Positions 1 through 7,667 of a DNA stretch of 21,410 nt are shown here, piece by piece. A model generated the notes under the pieces. That model saw only the letters and a list, made by a program, of their open reading frames with translations, made no database searches and was not told where the DNA came from. The DNA is taken from positions 1 through 21,410 of the forward strand of contig NZ_CYZX01000032.1 of assembly GCF_001405015.1 (NCBI RefSeq). Reading direction: 5' to 3'. A program made the position numbers and the translations under genes. Every line of letters starts with the position of its first letter. Position 1 is the stretch's first letter. The stretch is from Clostridium disporicum (GTDB taxonomy: Bacteria; Bacillota; Clostridia; Clostridiales; Clostridiaceae).

Positions 1-146
1 TTTTTAAATATATTGAAGGTTGGTATAACAGAAAAAGGCTACACTCTTCTATTAATTACATGACTCCAGATCAATGTGAATTATTAGCTAGAAGTGCAGC
101 ATAAAAAAGTTTGACTTTTTGTGTCCAAAATATTGACATAAGACCA
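1..146 (+). mobile_element. Right end of an IS3-family insertion sequence
   Basis: The window opens inside an insertion sequence. The last 33 codons of its transposase end at 104, followed by about 40 bases of non-coding terminal sequence. IS3-family elements end in CA-3', and a CA at 145-146 is a plausible outer boundary, but the left end is outside the window, so the terminal inverted repeat and target duplication cannot be confirmed. The element lies directly upstream of xpt. Confidence 0.6.
3..104 (+). CDS. IS3-family transposase (OrfB), C-terminal fragment
   Basis: Only the last 33 residues are inside the window. The frame reads YIEGWYNRKRLHSSINYMTP, then a short tail ending at TAA (102-104). 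This tail, with W-Y-N-x-x-R-x-H and then a Y-x-T/S-P motif, is the typical end of the DDE integrase domain of IS3/IS150-type transposases, just after the catalytic glutamate. The DDE residues lie outside the window, so activity cannot be judged. The frame is intact up to the stop. Confidence 0.75.
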   Translation, partial: FKYIEGWYNRKRLHSSINYMTPDQCELLARSAA

Positions 147-161
147 GTATTAAGAATTAAT
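133..161 (+). promoter_or_regulatory. Possible IS-host hybrid promoter for xpt
   Basis: A perfect TTGACA (133-138) lies in the presumed IS end. Seventeen bases downstream is ATTAAT (156-161), a 4 of 6 match to the -10 consensus, in host DNA. Outward -35 boxes in IS ends are a known way to form hybrid promoters. The weak -10 keeps confidence low. Confidence 0.3.
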
Positions 162-228
162 TGTAGTAGCTCTAATACTTAAATTTAACATTGACTTAAG
201 AAAAAATAGAAATTGGAAGGTGTATATT

Positions 229-804
229 ATGGAAAATTTGCGTAGAAAGATATTAAAAGAAGGACAAGCGTTGAGCGAAAATGTTCTTAAGGTTGATTCG
301 TTTTTGAATCATGGAGTTGACCCAGAACTTATGTATGAGATTGGAACTCATTTTAAAGATTATTTTATGCAGAAGAATATAACTAAAATATTTACAATTG
401 AAAGCTCAGGAATTGCTCCAACGGTGATGACAGCATTACAAATGGGAATACCAATGGTAACTTTAAAGAAGCAAAGTTCAAAGATACTAAATGGTGAAGT
501 ATATCAAACTTTAGTACATTCTTTTACAAAAGGTAGTGATTATGAGTTAACTCTTTCAAAAAAATATATAAGTGAAGATGATAATATATTAATTATAGAT
601 GATTTTTTAGCAAATGGAGAGGCTGCATTAGGAGCTGCAAGATTAGTAGAAATGGCAGGAGCGAAGGTTGCAGGAATAGGAATAGTTATAGAGAAATCTT
701 TCCAACCAGGAAGAGAAATGTTAAATAAAAAAGGGTATGATGTATATTCATTAGCTAGAGTAGCTAAATTAGGTAAAGGGATTATCGAGTTTATAGAAGA
801 GTAG
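229..804 (+). CDS. xpt: Xanthine phosphoribosyltransferase
   Basis: This enzyme makes XMP from xanthine and PRPP in the cytoplasmic purine salvage pathway. The ATG at 229 is preferred over the GTG at 220, because the GGAAGG at 215-220 sits 8 bases before the ATG but overlaps the GTG. The product is 191 residues, close to the usual Xpt length of about 190-194. The PRPP-binding loop of type I phosphoribosyltransferases is visible as IIDDFLANG, with the acidic pair at D124-D125. The N-terminus (MENLRRKI...EGQALSENVLKVDSFLNHGVDP) matches the family. Its reaction is assigned by similarity; adenine phosphoribosyltransferase is less likely given that N-terminus. It is monocistronic, with an IS end upstream and a strong terminator downstream. 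No purine riboswitch is visible upstream, although xpt often has one in Firmicutes. Confidence 0.92.
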   Translation: MENLRRKILKEGQALSENVLKVDSFLNHGVDPELMYEIGTHFKDYFMQKNITKIFTIESSGIAPTVMTALQMGIPMVTLKKQSSKILNGEVYQTLVHSFTKGSDYELTLSKKYISEDDNILIIDDFLANGEAALGAARLVEMAGAKVAGIGIVIEKSFQPGREMLNKKGYDVYSLARVAKLGKGIIEFIEE

Positions 805-818
805 AAAATAATATAAAG

Positions 819-872
819 ATGTCTCAAAATAAATTATACTAAGATAGTTAAATTTATTTTGAGACATTTTTT
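819..872 (+). terminator. Intrinsic terminator of xpt
   Basis: Perfect 17-bp inverted repeat (819-835 with 851-867), a 15-base loop, then T5 at 868-872. It starts 14 bases after the xpt stop and lies between two convergent genes. The opposite side is A-rich only over a short stretch, so termination of the minus-strand unit here is possible but weaker. Confidence 0.9.
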
Positions 873-914
873 AAATATAAGTAATATATAATCAAAACTT
901 TATTTGTAAAAATA

Positions 915-1154
915 TTATTTTGATTTATTTGATGAAGGTCTTGGTTTAGAGTTTCTTTTATTTATAAGAGAAGAAATAGCAAAGCCTATAAATAGAGTTA
1001 TTAGAGGAAGTACCATCCAAAACATATTATCCGTTAAAATAAATAATATGAAGGCTATTATTACACCAATTGTAAGACCTGATACAATTCCATAGTATAA
1101 TATTTTTTCAGCTTGCTCATTGCGTTTTGATTGTTTATTTTTCTTTTTACCCAT
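915..1154 (-). CDS. Small two-helix membrane protein of unknown function
   Basis: The product is 79 residues, and I do not recognise the family. It has a strongly basic, glutamine/lysine-rich head (about residues 1-17), two hydrophobic segments (about 22-42 and 46-65) joined by a short turn, and a basic Lys/Arg/Ser tail. By the positive-inside rule both ends would be cytoplasmic. On the minus strand an AAAGGAGAGAG ribosome binding site precedes the ATG with good spacing, so this is a real gene. It lies 71 bases downstream of the serine hydrolase gene on the same strand with no obvious terminator between them, so the two may be co-transcribed. Any functional link is only positional. Confidence 0.7.
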   Translation of the reverse strand: MGKKKNKQSKRNEQAEKILYYGIVSGLTIGVIIAFILFILTDNMFWMVLPLITLFIGFAISSLINKRNSKPRPSSNKSK

Positions 1155-1225
1155 AAATACTCTCTCCTTTTATTACATAATATACCATATTTTAATTATA
1201 ATATATTACAAATCCTTTTAAAACA

Positions 1226-2221
1226 TTAATAAGTTAAATTGTTATATTGATATAGAGCATTTGATATATTGGCAATTTTTTCTTCTGCATCTTCAAGATC
1301 ATGTGTGTATAAAATAATTATGTAAGGACTATTATCAAATACAATGCCAACATCATGTATGTATGTATCATAAGTTCCAATTTTATGTGCAACGATATTT
1401 TCATCTATGTATTTAGTTAGTCGGTCATTATATTCTGATTGAGTTAAGACTGATAACATATGTTTAAAGTTTGGATAATAACTATATTCATAGATACATT
1501 TCAATATTTTATATTCAATAGCAGGAGTTATTATATTTTCAGATGAATTAAAGTCTATTTTAAGTAAATTATATAAATTTTTACGAACTTCTTCATGACC
1601 ACCAAGATAGCGTCCAAGCATATTTGTCGCAATATTATCAGAATATATAAGTGATAGGTCAAGTAATTCTTGAATGCTATAAGAATCAATATAATATTCA
1701 TATTGTAAAATGCCTGTACCTTCTTCATAATCTTCAGGTAAATATTCAATATATTCGTTTAAATCTAATTGACCAATTGAGTTTAAGTAGTAAGCGTATA
1801 AATTCAAACCAACTTTGTATGTGCTTGCTGCAATAAATTCCATATTATCATTTATATTGATACAAGTATTATTTTCCAAATTATAATAAATCAATCCAAT
1901 ATTATCTATTTCATCACCAAGATATATTTTTATTCTATCATCAATTAAATAATTGTTATTAAAGAGTATACCTAATCTTTCAGAATAAGATAAAGATGTA
2001 TAATCTAAACTAGATATAGACAGTGTAGTTACACTATCAGAGTCAGGTGAGTTAGAAGAAATAATTCTAGAAGATATATTATCTTCTATTGTAGAATTTA
2101 CTTCACTTATATTATTTTGAGATGATAAAAAGCTATAGATAAAAAAAGACGATAGTAAGAGTATAGTAAATAATATAGTTAATGTAGATATTTTTCTTTT
2201 ATGCTTTCTCTTTATTTTCAA
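1226..2221 (-). CDS. Membrane-anchored class A beta-lactamase-fold serine hydrolase
   Basis: Three motifs of the serine beta-lactamase/D,D-peptidase fold are visible in order: S133-T-Y-K136 (SxxK), S194-D-N196 (SDN) and K280-I-G-T283 (KTG-like). A basic N-terminus and one hydrophobic segment (about 14-32), with no cleavage signal apparent, place the catalytic domain outside the membrane. A Ser/Asn-rich spacer (about 35-90) links the two. The region between SDN and KIGT runs straight to an I-T-P-A segment without the usual ExxLN omega-loop motif, so true beta-lactam hydrolysis is doubtful; a peptidoglycan peptidase or related role is an alternative. A GTG at 2230 directly abuts the AGGAAGG site, while the TTG at 2221 has 9-base spacing and is preferred (331 residues). 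The gene diverges from a two-component system that may control it. Confidence 0.85.
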   Translation of the reverse strand: MKIKRKHKRKISTLTILFTILLLSSFFIYSFLSSQNNISEVNSTIEDNISSRIISSNSPDSDSVTTLSISSLDYTSLSYSERLGILFNNNYLIDDRIKIYLGDEIDNIGLIYYNLENNTCININDNMEFIAASTYKVGLNLYAYYLNSIGQLDLNEYIEYLPEDYEEGTGILQYEYYIDSYSIQELLDLSLIYSDNIATNMLGRYLGGHEEVRKNLYNLLKIDFNSSENIITPAIEYKILKCIYEYSYYPNFKHMLSVLTQSEYNDRLTKYIDENIVAHKIGTYDTYIHDVGIVFDNSPYIIILYTHDLEDAEEKIANISNALYQYNNLTY

Positions 2222-2289
2222 ATTTGTCACCCTTCCTAAAGTGGTATGTTTGTATTTTAATAAATTTATGTAGATAAAAAATGAATTGT

Positions 2290-2295
2290 ATTATA
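2290..2295 (-). promoter_or_regulatory. Possible -10 box for the serine hydrolase gene
   Basis: Read on the minus strand this is a perfect TATAAT, about 70 bases upstream of the TTG start. I see no convincing -35 at 17-18 bases, so it may depend on an activator, for example the divergently encoded response regulator. Confidence 0.35.
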
Positions 2296-2420
2296 AAGAT
2301 AAATGAATAAAAGTGAAAAATATATTGATTAAATTCAGATAAATTTCAGATTGAGGTGATAAACTAGCGCAATTAGATATTATGAAATTTAGGTGAATTA
2401 GATTAAAGATAAGACCTATA

Positions 2421-2429
2421 TGATAAAAT
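2421..2429 (+). promoter_or_regulatory. Possible extended -10 for the two-component operon
   Basis: TG-A-TAAAAT fits an extended -10 (TGnTATAAT) with one mismatch, 37 bases before the response regulator start. The -35 region is poor. Confidence 0.3.
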
Positions 2430-2465
2430 AGTACTTAATGTAAAAAAGTTTTGTGGAGGAAAGTC

Positions 2466-3143
2466 ATGAATAGTAGAATTTTAGTAGTAGAAGATGATAA
2501 TCAAATACAGGAATTAATAGTAGAGTTTTTATCATCACAAGACTATATTGTAGATACGGCATCAGATGGAATTGAAGGATATGAAAAGTTTAAAAATGGA
2601 AATTATGATTTAGTTATGTTAGATGTAATGATGCCAAAGCTTGATGGATATGGATTATGTAAGATGATAAAAAGGTTAGATGAAAATGTTCCTATAATAT
2701 TTTTAACTGCTTTAGGTGATGAGGAAAGTGAAGTGAGAGGGTTTGAGCTTAAAGCTGATGACTATATTTCGAAACCATTTTCTTTTAATATATTAATAAA
2801 AAGAGTAGAAGCTGTTTTAAGAAGAAATAAGAAAGAAAAAAATGAAAGCGATATTTTAGAATTTGAAAAGCTAAGATTAGAATTGCAAACATTTAAAGCC
2901 TATGTTAATAATGAGGAAATTGAGCTTACCTTAAAGGAATTTAATATATTAGCTTTAATGATTAATAGCTATCCAATGGTAGTATCAAGAGAGATGTTAA
3001 TAGAAAAAATATGGGGTTATGATTACTTCGGAGATACAAGAGTTATTGATGCTCATATGAAAAATATAAGAAAAAAAATACAAAAGGATTATATAAAGAC
3101 TATAAAGGGTGTAGGATATGTTCTTGAAAAACAAGTGGAATAA
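2466..3143 (+). CDS. OmpR/PhoB-family response regulator
   Basis: This is the cytoplasmic DNA-binding output of a two-component system. The N-terminal receiver has the acidic pair in VVEDD, the phospho-acceptor D53 (LDVMMP), switch T81 (LTA) and K103 (SKPF). The C-terminal winged helix (about 130-225) has the family's ELTLKEF start and the recognition region DTRVIDAHMKNIRKK, ending in TIKGVGY. At 225 residues it is full length. The ATG at 2466 is preferred over the TTG at 2451 because the TGGAGGA at 2454-2460 sits 5 bases before it. The kinase gene overlaps its end by 26 bases, indicating translational coupling. The targets are not encoded in the sequence; the divergent serine hydrolase is the obvious candidate by position. 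Confidence 0.93.
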   Translation: MNSRILVVEDDNQIQELIVEFLSSQDYIVDTASDGIEGYEKFKNGNYDLVMLDVMMPKLDGYGLCKMIKRLDENVPIIFLTALGDEESEVRGFELKADDYISKPFSFNILIKRVEAVLRRNKKEKNESDILEFEKLRLELQTFKAYVNNEEIELTLKEFNILALMINSYPMVVSREMLIEKIWGYDYFGDTRVIDAHMKNIRKKIQKDYIKTIKGVGYVLEKQVE

Positions 3144-4623
3144 TCTAAGTATAAAGAAAAAAAACTTTATATGGAGTGTTCTCATTATAATTATTTCGTT
3201 TACTTTGCTATATGGTGGGATATATTTATTTATGCCTAAGGTATATGAAAATTATAAATTAAATAAGATTTATAGCAGTATAGAGGAACTAAAAACCACT
3301 TTAGAGGAAACTGAAGATTTAGATTTATCAGTTACATTAGATAAGTTTTCATATGACAATAATTTAGACTTAATTCTTGTTAAAAAGGATAAAGAAAATA
3401 GGATAGTTTCAATTGTGTATAGTTCATTTAGAGAATGGATAAATGATCCAGGAAAAATACCATTCTTAAAAGAAGAGGAATTACCACCTCATATTTTGAA
3501 ACGTTTTAAATTAAGCCAAGATGAAGTGAATGAGGCAGTATATAAACCTATAAATAAAAAAGGAAGTTTAAATATTGAAAATGATATAACAATACGTAGT
3601 TTAAAAGGAAAGTATTCTCTAATAGTTCATGTAGCTGTAAGTCCTATTGATGAAGCAGCTACAATTGTTGCATTATTCTTCCCATTTGCAATAATAACAA
3701 TAATTGTTATAGCAATTGCTATCTCAACATTTTATTCTATACAGATAAGTAAGCCATTAATAAAAATAAATGATGTAGCTAAAAAAATGTCTAACCTTGA
3801 TTTTGATAATGTAATAGAGATTAAAGGGGATGATGAAATAGGGCAATTATCAAAAAGCTTAAACTTAATGAATGAAAACTTAAAAAATTCTTTTAAAGAG
3901 TTAGAGCATGTTAATTCTAAGCTTACTGAAGAAATAGAGTTAGAGAGAAAAATAGAAAAGCAAAGAAGGGAATTTATTGCAACAATATCTCATGAACTTA
4001 AATCACCTATTACAATTATTAGTGGACAAATAGAAGGAATGATTTATAAAATTGGAAAATATAAAGATAGAGATAAATACCTTAAAGAATCTTATGATGT
4101 AGTACAAAAGATGAGAGAGCTTGTACAAGAATTGCTAGATATGAGTAGGAGAGAAGACCAAAAGTTAAAGTGTATTTTTGTTAATATGAATTTATCGATG
4201 TTAGTTGAAGATATATTAAATGATTTATATTATTTTTGTGAAGATAAAAATATAACTTTAGAAAAGCATATTGAAGAGAGCGTTTATATAAATGGGGATA
4301 TAAATTTATTAACAAGAGCAATAACAAATATAATAAAAAATAGTATTGTACACTCACCTATAAATGAAAAAGTTATTATTAGCTTAAATAAGAAAGAATT
4401 AGCAGTTCAAAATACAGGTGTAAATATACCTGAAAATGAAATTGAAAATATTTTTGAAGCATTTTATAGAGTTGATAAATCTAGAAATAGAAAAACTGGT
4501 GGTACTGGATTAGGGCTATATATTGTTAAAAGTATATTAGATCAACATAAAAATATAAAATATTCAATATACAATAAAGATAATTCGGTTGTGTTTTATA
4601 TGAGATTCGATGATAATAATTAA
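3118..4623 (+). CDS. Membrane sensor histidine kinase
   Basis: This is the partner of the upstream response regulator. Order of parts: first membrane helix (about 17-37), an extracytoplasmic sensor region of roughly 140 residues with no domain I recognise, second helix (about 182-206), HAMP (about 207-259), a coiled linker, HisKA with phospho-acceptor H292 in SHELKSP, and HATPase_c with an N-box (NIIKNSIVHSP) and G2 box (GGTGLGLYIVKS, about 461-472). All catalytic parts are present, so it should autophosphorylate. The HELKSP H-box and overall layout resemble VanS-like envelope-sensing kinases, but the signal cannot be read from the sequence. The ATG at 3118 lies inside the end of the regulator gene; the ribosome binding site is weak (GTAGG), consistent with coupled translation. 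Confidence 0.92.
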   Translation: MFLKNKWNNLSIKKKNFIWSVLIIIISFTLLYGGIYLFMPKVYENYKLNKIYSSIEELKTTLEETEDLDLSVTLDKFSYDNNLDLILVKKDKENRIVSIVYSSFREWINDPGKIPFLKEEELPPHILKRFKLSQDEVNEAVYKPINKKGSLNIENDITIRSLKGKYSLIVHVAVSPIDEAATIVALFFPFAIITIIVIAIAISTFYSIQISKPLIKINDVAKKMSNLDFDNVIEIKGDDEIGQLSKSLNLMNENLKNSFKELEHVNSKLTEEIELERKIEKQRREFIATISHELKSPITIISGQIEGMIYKIGKYKDRDKYLKESYDVVQKMRELVQELLDMSRREDQKLKCIFVNMNLSMLVEDILNDLYYFCEDKNITLEKHIEESVYINGDINLLTRAITNIIKNSIVHSPINEKVIISLNKKELAVQNTGVNIPENEIENIFEAFYRVDKSRNRKTGGTGLGLYIVKSILDQHKNIKYSIYNKDNSVVFYMRFDDNN

Positions 4624-4632
4624 TAAATTATA

Positions 4633-4641
4633 TGATATAAT
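4633..4641 (+). promoter_or_regulatory. Extended -10 promoter for the HAD phosphatase gene
   Basis: TG-A-TATAAT (TATAAT at 4636-4641) is a perfect extended -10 just after the kinase stop, about 50 bases before the next start. The -35 is weak, as is common with extended -10 promoters. Confidence 0.5.
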
Positions 4642-4690
4642 ACATTCTAAGTGATAATAGATTATATTTTAATTAAGGATGGTATTATTA

Positions 4691-5335
4691 ATGATAAAAA
4701 GTATTATATTTGATTTAGATGGAACATTATTAAATACAATAGAGGATTTAGCAAATGCTTGTAATTATGCATTAACTACTTTAGGATATAAGACTCACGA
4801 AGTAGAGAAGTATAAAACTTTTGTTGGAAATGGAAGATATAAGCTTGTAGAAAGAATGTTGCCAGAAGATAGAAGAGATATGGAGAATATAGAGAAGGCA
4901 TTAAAATTATTTGATACTTATTACGAAAAACATATGATAGATATGACAAAGCCATATGATGGTATCATGGAAATGTTAGATAGTTTAATTAATAGAGGAA
5001 TTAATATAGCTGTAGTTTCTAATAAACCTCATGAATTTACAACAGAAGTTGTTAAGAATTATTTTGGAGATAGATTTAAGGTTGTATATGGACATAAGAA
5101 AAATACTAAAGAAAAGCCAGATCCTTGGGCTGTACTTGAAGTGATTGAAGAGTTTAATGTGAATAAAGACGAGTGTCTTTACATAGGTGATTCTGAAATT
5201 GATATAAATACAGCTAAAAATGCAGGTGTTAAATCTGTTGGTGTTGAATGGGGATTTAGAGGAAAGGGAGAACTTGAAGCCGCGGGGGCAAATTATATAG
5301 TGAACAAACCAGAACAAATACTAGAGATACTGTAA
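4691..5335 (+). CDS. HAD-superfamily phosphatase, phosphoglycolate phosphatase-like
   Basis: This is a soluble Mg-dependent phosphatase with all four HAD motifs: motif I FDLDGTLL (nucleophile D8, acid/base D10), motif II S110 (VVSNKP), motif III K142 (EKPDP) and motif IV D167/D171 (GDSEID). The helical insertion after motif I is a C1-type cap, as in Gph and PpaX. At 214 residues the size fits these enzymes. Substrate cannot be assigned; phosphoglycolate, pyrophosphate or sugar phosphates are all possible. The ATG at 4691 is chosen over the ATG at 4679 because the AAGGATGG site (4675-4682) overlaps the latter and is about 8 bases from the former. It has its own promoter-like extended -10, and its stop codon lies in the loop of its terminator. 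Confidence 0.9.
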   Translation: MIKSIIFDLDGTLLNTIEDLANACNYALTTLGYKTHEVEKYKTFVGNGRYKLVERMLPEDRRDMENIEKALKLFDTYYEKHMIDMTKPYDGIMEMLDSLINRGINIAVVSNKPHEFTTEVVKNYFGDRFKVVYGHKKNTKEKPDPWAVLEVIEEFNVNKDECLYIGDSEIDINTAKNAGVKSVGVEWGFRGKGELEAAGANYIVNKPEQILEIL

Positions 5336-5352
5336 AAAGTATCTCTTCTTTT
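5323..5352 (+). terminator. Intrinsic terminator overlapping the HAD gene stop
   Basis: A 9-bp hairpin (AGAGATACT at 5323-5331 with AGTATCTCT at 5338-5346) is followed by TCTTTT. The TAA stop (5333-5335) is in the loop, a compact arrangement. Confidence 0.8.
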
Positions 5353-5386
5353 ATGTTTAGGTATTTATATTTTTACTAAAAAGCAA

Positions 5387-5392
5387 TATAAT
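5387..5392 (+). promoter_or_regulatory. Possible -10 box for the PBP/SEDS operon
   Basis: Perfect TATAAT about 75 bases upstream of the PBP start and downstream of the preceding terminator. No good sigma-A -35 is seen at 16-18 bases, so a different sigma factor or weak use is possible. Confidence 0.35.
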
Positions 5393-5431
5393 ATAAGATA
5401 GTTAAATAAAGTAATACTTGGCAGCGGGGTT

Positions 5432-5470
5432 ATGCTCATGGAAGATATTGAATGGAGAGTTAGAAGATGA
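5432..5470 (+). other. Possible 12-codon leader ORF overlapping the PBP start
   Basis: ATG at 5432 (second in-frame ATG at 5438) opens a frame reading MLMEDIEWRVRR with its TGA at 5468-5470, overlapping the PBP ATG (5467-5469) as ATGA. A GCGGGG stretch lies 5'. It may be a translational-coupling leader or chance; there is no direct evidence for translation. Confidence 0.2.
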
Positions 5471-7656
5471 AGACAGTTAAGGAAAAGAAGAAAAAAAGAG
5501 TTGTAAAAAGTAATGCAATGAATAGGTTAGCGGGTATTGGTACTTTAATATGTTTAATTTTCTTACTTTTAGTTATAAGGTTAGGTTACATAGTATTTGT
5601 TAAGGGAAATGAATATAAAGATAGAGCTGATACTCAATGGAATCAAGAGATACAAGTAACAGCCAAAAGAGGAAATATATTAGATAGAAATGGAAAGTAT
5701 ATTGCTGCATCTGCAACAGTATATAGAGTTGACTTTGATATAGAAGCTCTTTTAACTGAAGCAACAGAAGAAGAGATAGATGTAAAAGAAATTGCTCAAA
5801 GTTTAGCTGATACATTAGATATGACTAGAGATGAGGTTCTAGAAATAATTGAAAGCGGACAACCTTATCCAAATTTAATTAGAGGAATTGAGCAAAGTAA
5901 AGCAGATGAAGTTAAATCTCTTAATATATATGGAGTAACAGTTAGTAATGATGTAAAAAGATATTATCCTAATGGACATTATTTAGCACAAGCTTTAGGA
6001 AGTGTAAATACAGATGGACAAGGATTAACTGGAATTGAATTACAATACGATAATTATCTTTCAGGTGTTCCAGGGTTAAAGATTGAGGGGGTAGATAGTA
6101 ATCAAAATACTATGCCTTTCGTACCATATAAATTTACACCGGCCATTGATGGAAAGGATGTTGTCCTTACTATAGATGAAAATATTCAGTATTTTGCTGA
6201 AAAAATAGCTCAAAAAGGTTTAGATGAAAATAAAGCTAAAGGGGCTTCGGTAGTAGTAATGAATCCAAACACAGGAGAGATTTTAGCAATGGCTAGCAAG
6301 CCAGATTATGATCCGAATGAACCTCTAGAAGGATATGATAGTTTTGAGGGAACAGATGACAATGAAAAAATACAATCAATGTGGAGAAACAATATTGTAA
6401 GTAATGCATATGAACCAGGATCTACATTTAAAGTTATAACTATGATAGCGGCTATGGAGGAAGGAGTTGTTTCTGAAAATGATACCTTTAACTGTACAGG
6501 AAGTGTAAATTTTGGTGGAACAGTAGTACATTGTTGGGATTTAAATGGACATGGAGTACAAACTTTGCCAGAAATATTGAAGAATTCTTGTAATCCAGGG
6601 TTTATGGCATTAGGGGAGAAGTTAGGAAAAGTAAAATTAAATGAATATATAAAAAAATTAGGATTTGGTACAGAGACTGGAGTAGATTTGCCAGGAGAAG
6701 CTGTAGGTATAGTAAAAGCTACAGAGGAGATTTCAGAGATAGATTTAGGAACAATAGCTTTTGGACAAACAAACTCCGTAACAATAATTCAGCTGATGAC
6801 CGCTTTTAATGCTATAGCTAATGGTGGAGATTTGATTCAACCACATATAGTGAAGGAAATATCACATACAGATAATAATGGAAATACAATCGTTGATGAA
6901 GTTATTGAGCCTACAATAAAGAGAAATGTCTTATCTGAAGAAAAAACATCCATACTTAGAGGGTATTTAGAAAGAACTGCCACTCAAGACGGAGAGCCTG
7001 GTTCTTTCGTACAAGGATATGATATTGGGGCTAAGAGTGGAACTGCAGAAAAGTATGATGCAGCTATAGGAGGATATTCTAATACTAAATATATTGCATC
7101 AATGATAGCATTAGCACCAGTTGAGAATCCGGAAATTACTGTTTTTATATCTGTAGATGAGCCTAGTACAGGAAAATATTATGGTGGACAAGTAGCTGCT
7201 CCGTTGGTTAAAGAATTATTTAAAATGATTTTTGATTATATAGAATCACCTCTTGCTAACAATGAATATAGCTTAGCTAGAGATATAATAGTTCCAGATG
7301 TAAGAGGAATGAATAAAGTTGAAGCAGAAAAAGTTCTTGAAGATAACGGGTTAACTATTAAGATAAATGGTAAGGGAGATAGTATTGTATCTATGGATCC
7401 TTATCCAGGAACAACAGTTAAAGAGGGTGCAGAGATAGAACTTTCAACACGAGGAAGCAATATTGATAAAAAAGTTGTAGTTCCTGATTTAAAAGGTAAA
7501 ACTAGAGAAAATGCAAAGGCTCTTTTAGAAAATTTAGGTTTAACATGTACTTTTGAAGGGGAAGGCGATGTGTATTATCAAAATACACCTAAAGGTACCG
7601 TGGTAGAAAAGGGTTCTTTAATAAAGTTAACTCTTAAAAAAGAATCAGAGTATTAA
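5467..7656 (+). CDS. Class B penicillin-binding protein with two PASTA domains (FtsI/SpoVD type)
   Basis: This is a peptidoglycan D,D-transpeptidase, membrane-anchored with its catalytic part outside. A Lys/Arg-rich head (residues 1-15) precedes one membrane helix (about 20-42). The PBP dimerisation region starts at the RGNILDRNG motif. The transpeptidase motifs are S319-T-F-K322, S374-C-N376 and K523-S-G-T526. Two PASTA domains follow (about 609-665 and 671-726). At 729 residues it resembles PBP2B (two PASTA) more than typical SpoVD (one PASTA), but the pairing with a SEDS gene instead of murE leaves the exact name open; I give no symbol. GGAGAG (5454-5459) is 7 bases from the ATG. The next gene starts 12 bases downstream, so the pair should form one SEDS-bPBP synthase, for division or for spore cortex. 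Confidence 0.93.
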   Translation: MKTVKEKKKKRVVKSNAMNRLAGIGTLICLIFLLLVIRLGYIVFVKGNEYKDRADTQWNQEIQVTAKRGNILDRNGKYIAASATVYRVDFDIEALLTEATEEEIDVKEIAQSLADTLDMTRDEVLEIIESGQPYPNLIRGIEQSKADEVKSLNIYGVTVSNDVKRYYPNGHYLAQALGSVNTDGQGLTGIELQYDNYLSGVPGLKIEGVDSNQNTMPFVPYKFTPAIDGKDVVLTIDENIQYFAEKIAQKGLDENKAKGASVVVMNPNTGEILAMASKPDYDPNEPLEGYDSFEGTDDNEKIQSMWRNNIVSNAYEPGSTFKVITMIAAMEEGVVSENDTFNCTGSVNFGGTVVHCWDLNGHGVQTLPEILKNSCNPGFMALGEKLGKVKLNEYIKKLGFGTETGVDLPGEAVGIVKATEEISEIDLGTIAFGQTNSVTIIQLMTAFNAIANGGDLIQPHIVKEISHTDNNGNTIVDEVIEPTIKRNVLSEEKTSILRGYLERTATQDGEPGSFVQGYDIGAKSGTAEKYDAAIGGYSNTKYIASMIALAPVENPEITVFISVDEPSTGKYYGGQVAAPLVKELFKMIFDYIESPLANNEYSLARDIIVPDVRGMNKVEAEKVLEDNGLTIKINGKGDSIVSMDPYPGTTVKEGAEIELSTRGSNIDKKVVVPDLKGKTRENAKALLENLGLTCTFEGEGDVYYQNTPKGTVVEKGSLIKLTLKKESEY

Positions 7657-7667
7657 GAGGTGTAATT

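Noticed and set aside
105..228. Guanine/purine riboswitch upstream of xpt
   Set aside because: Looked for because xpt commonly has one, but the conserved loop and junction sequences are absent; only a 7-bp inverted repeat (around 147-178) is seen.
540..827. Minus-strand frame opposite xpt
   Set aside because: A shadow of xpt with no ribosome binding site; it also runs into the terminator stem.
4985..5317. 110-codon minus-strand frame opposite the HAD gene
   Set aside because: No family features or ribosome binding site, and the plus-strand gene has all four HAD motifs.
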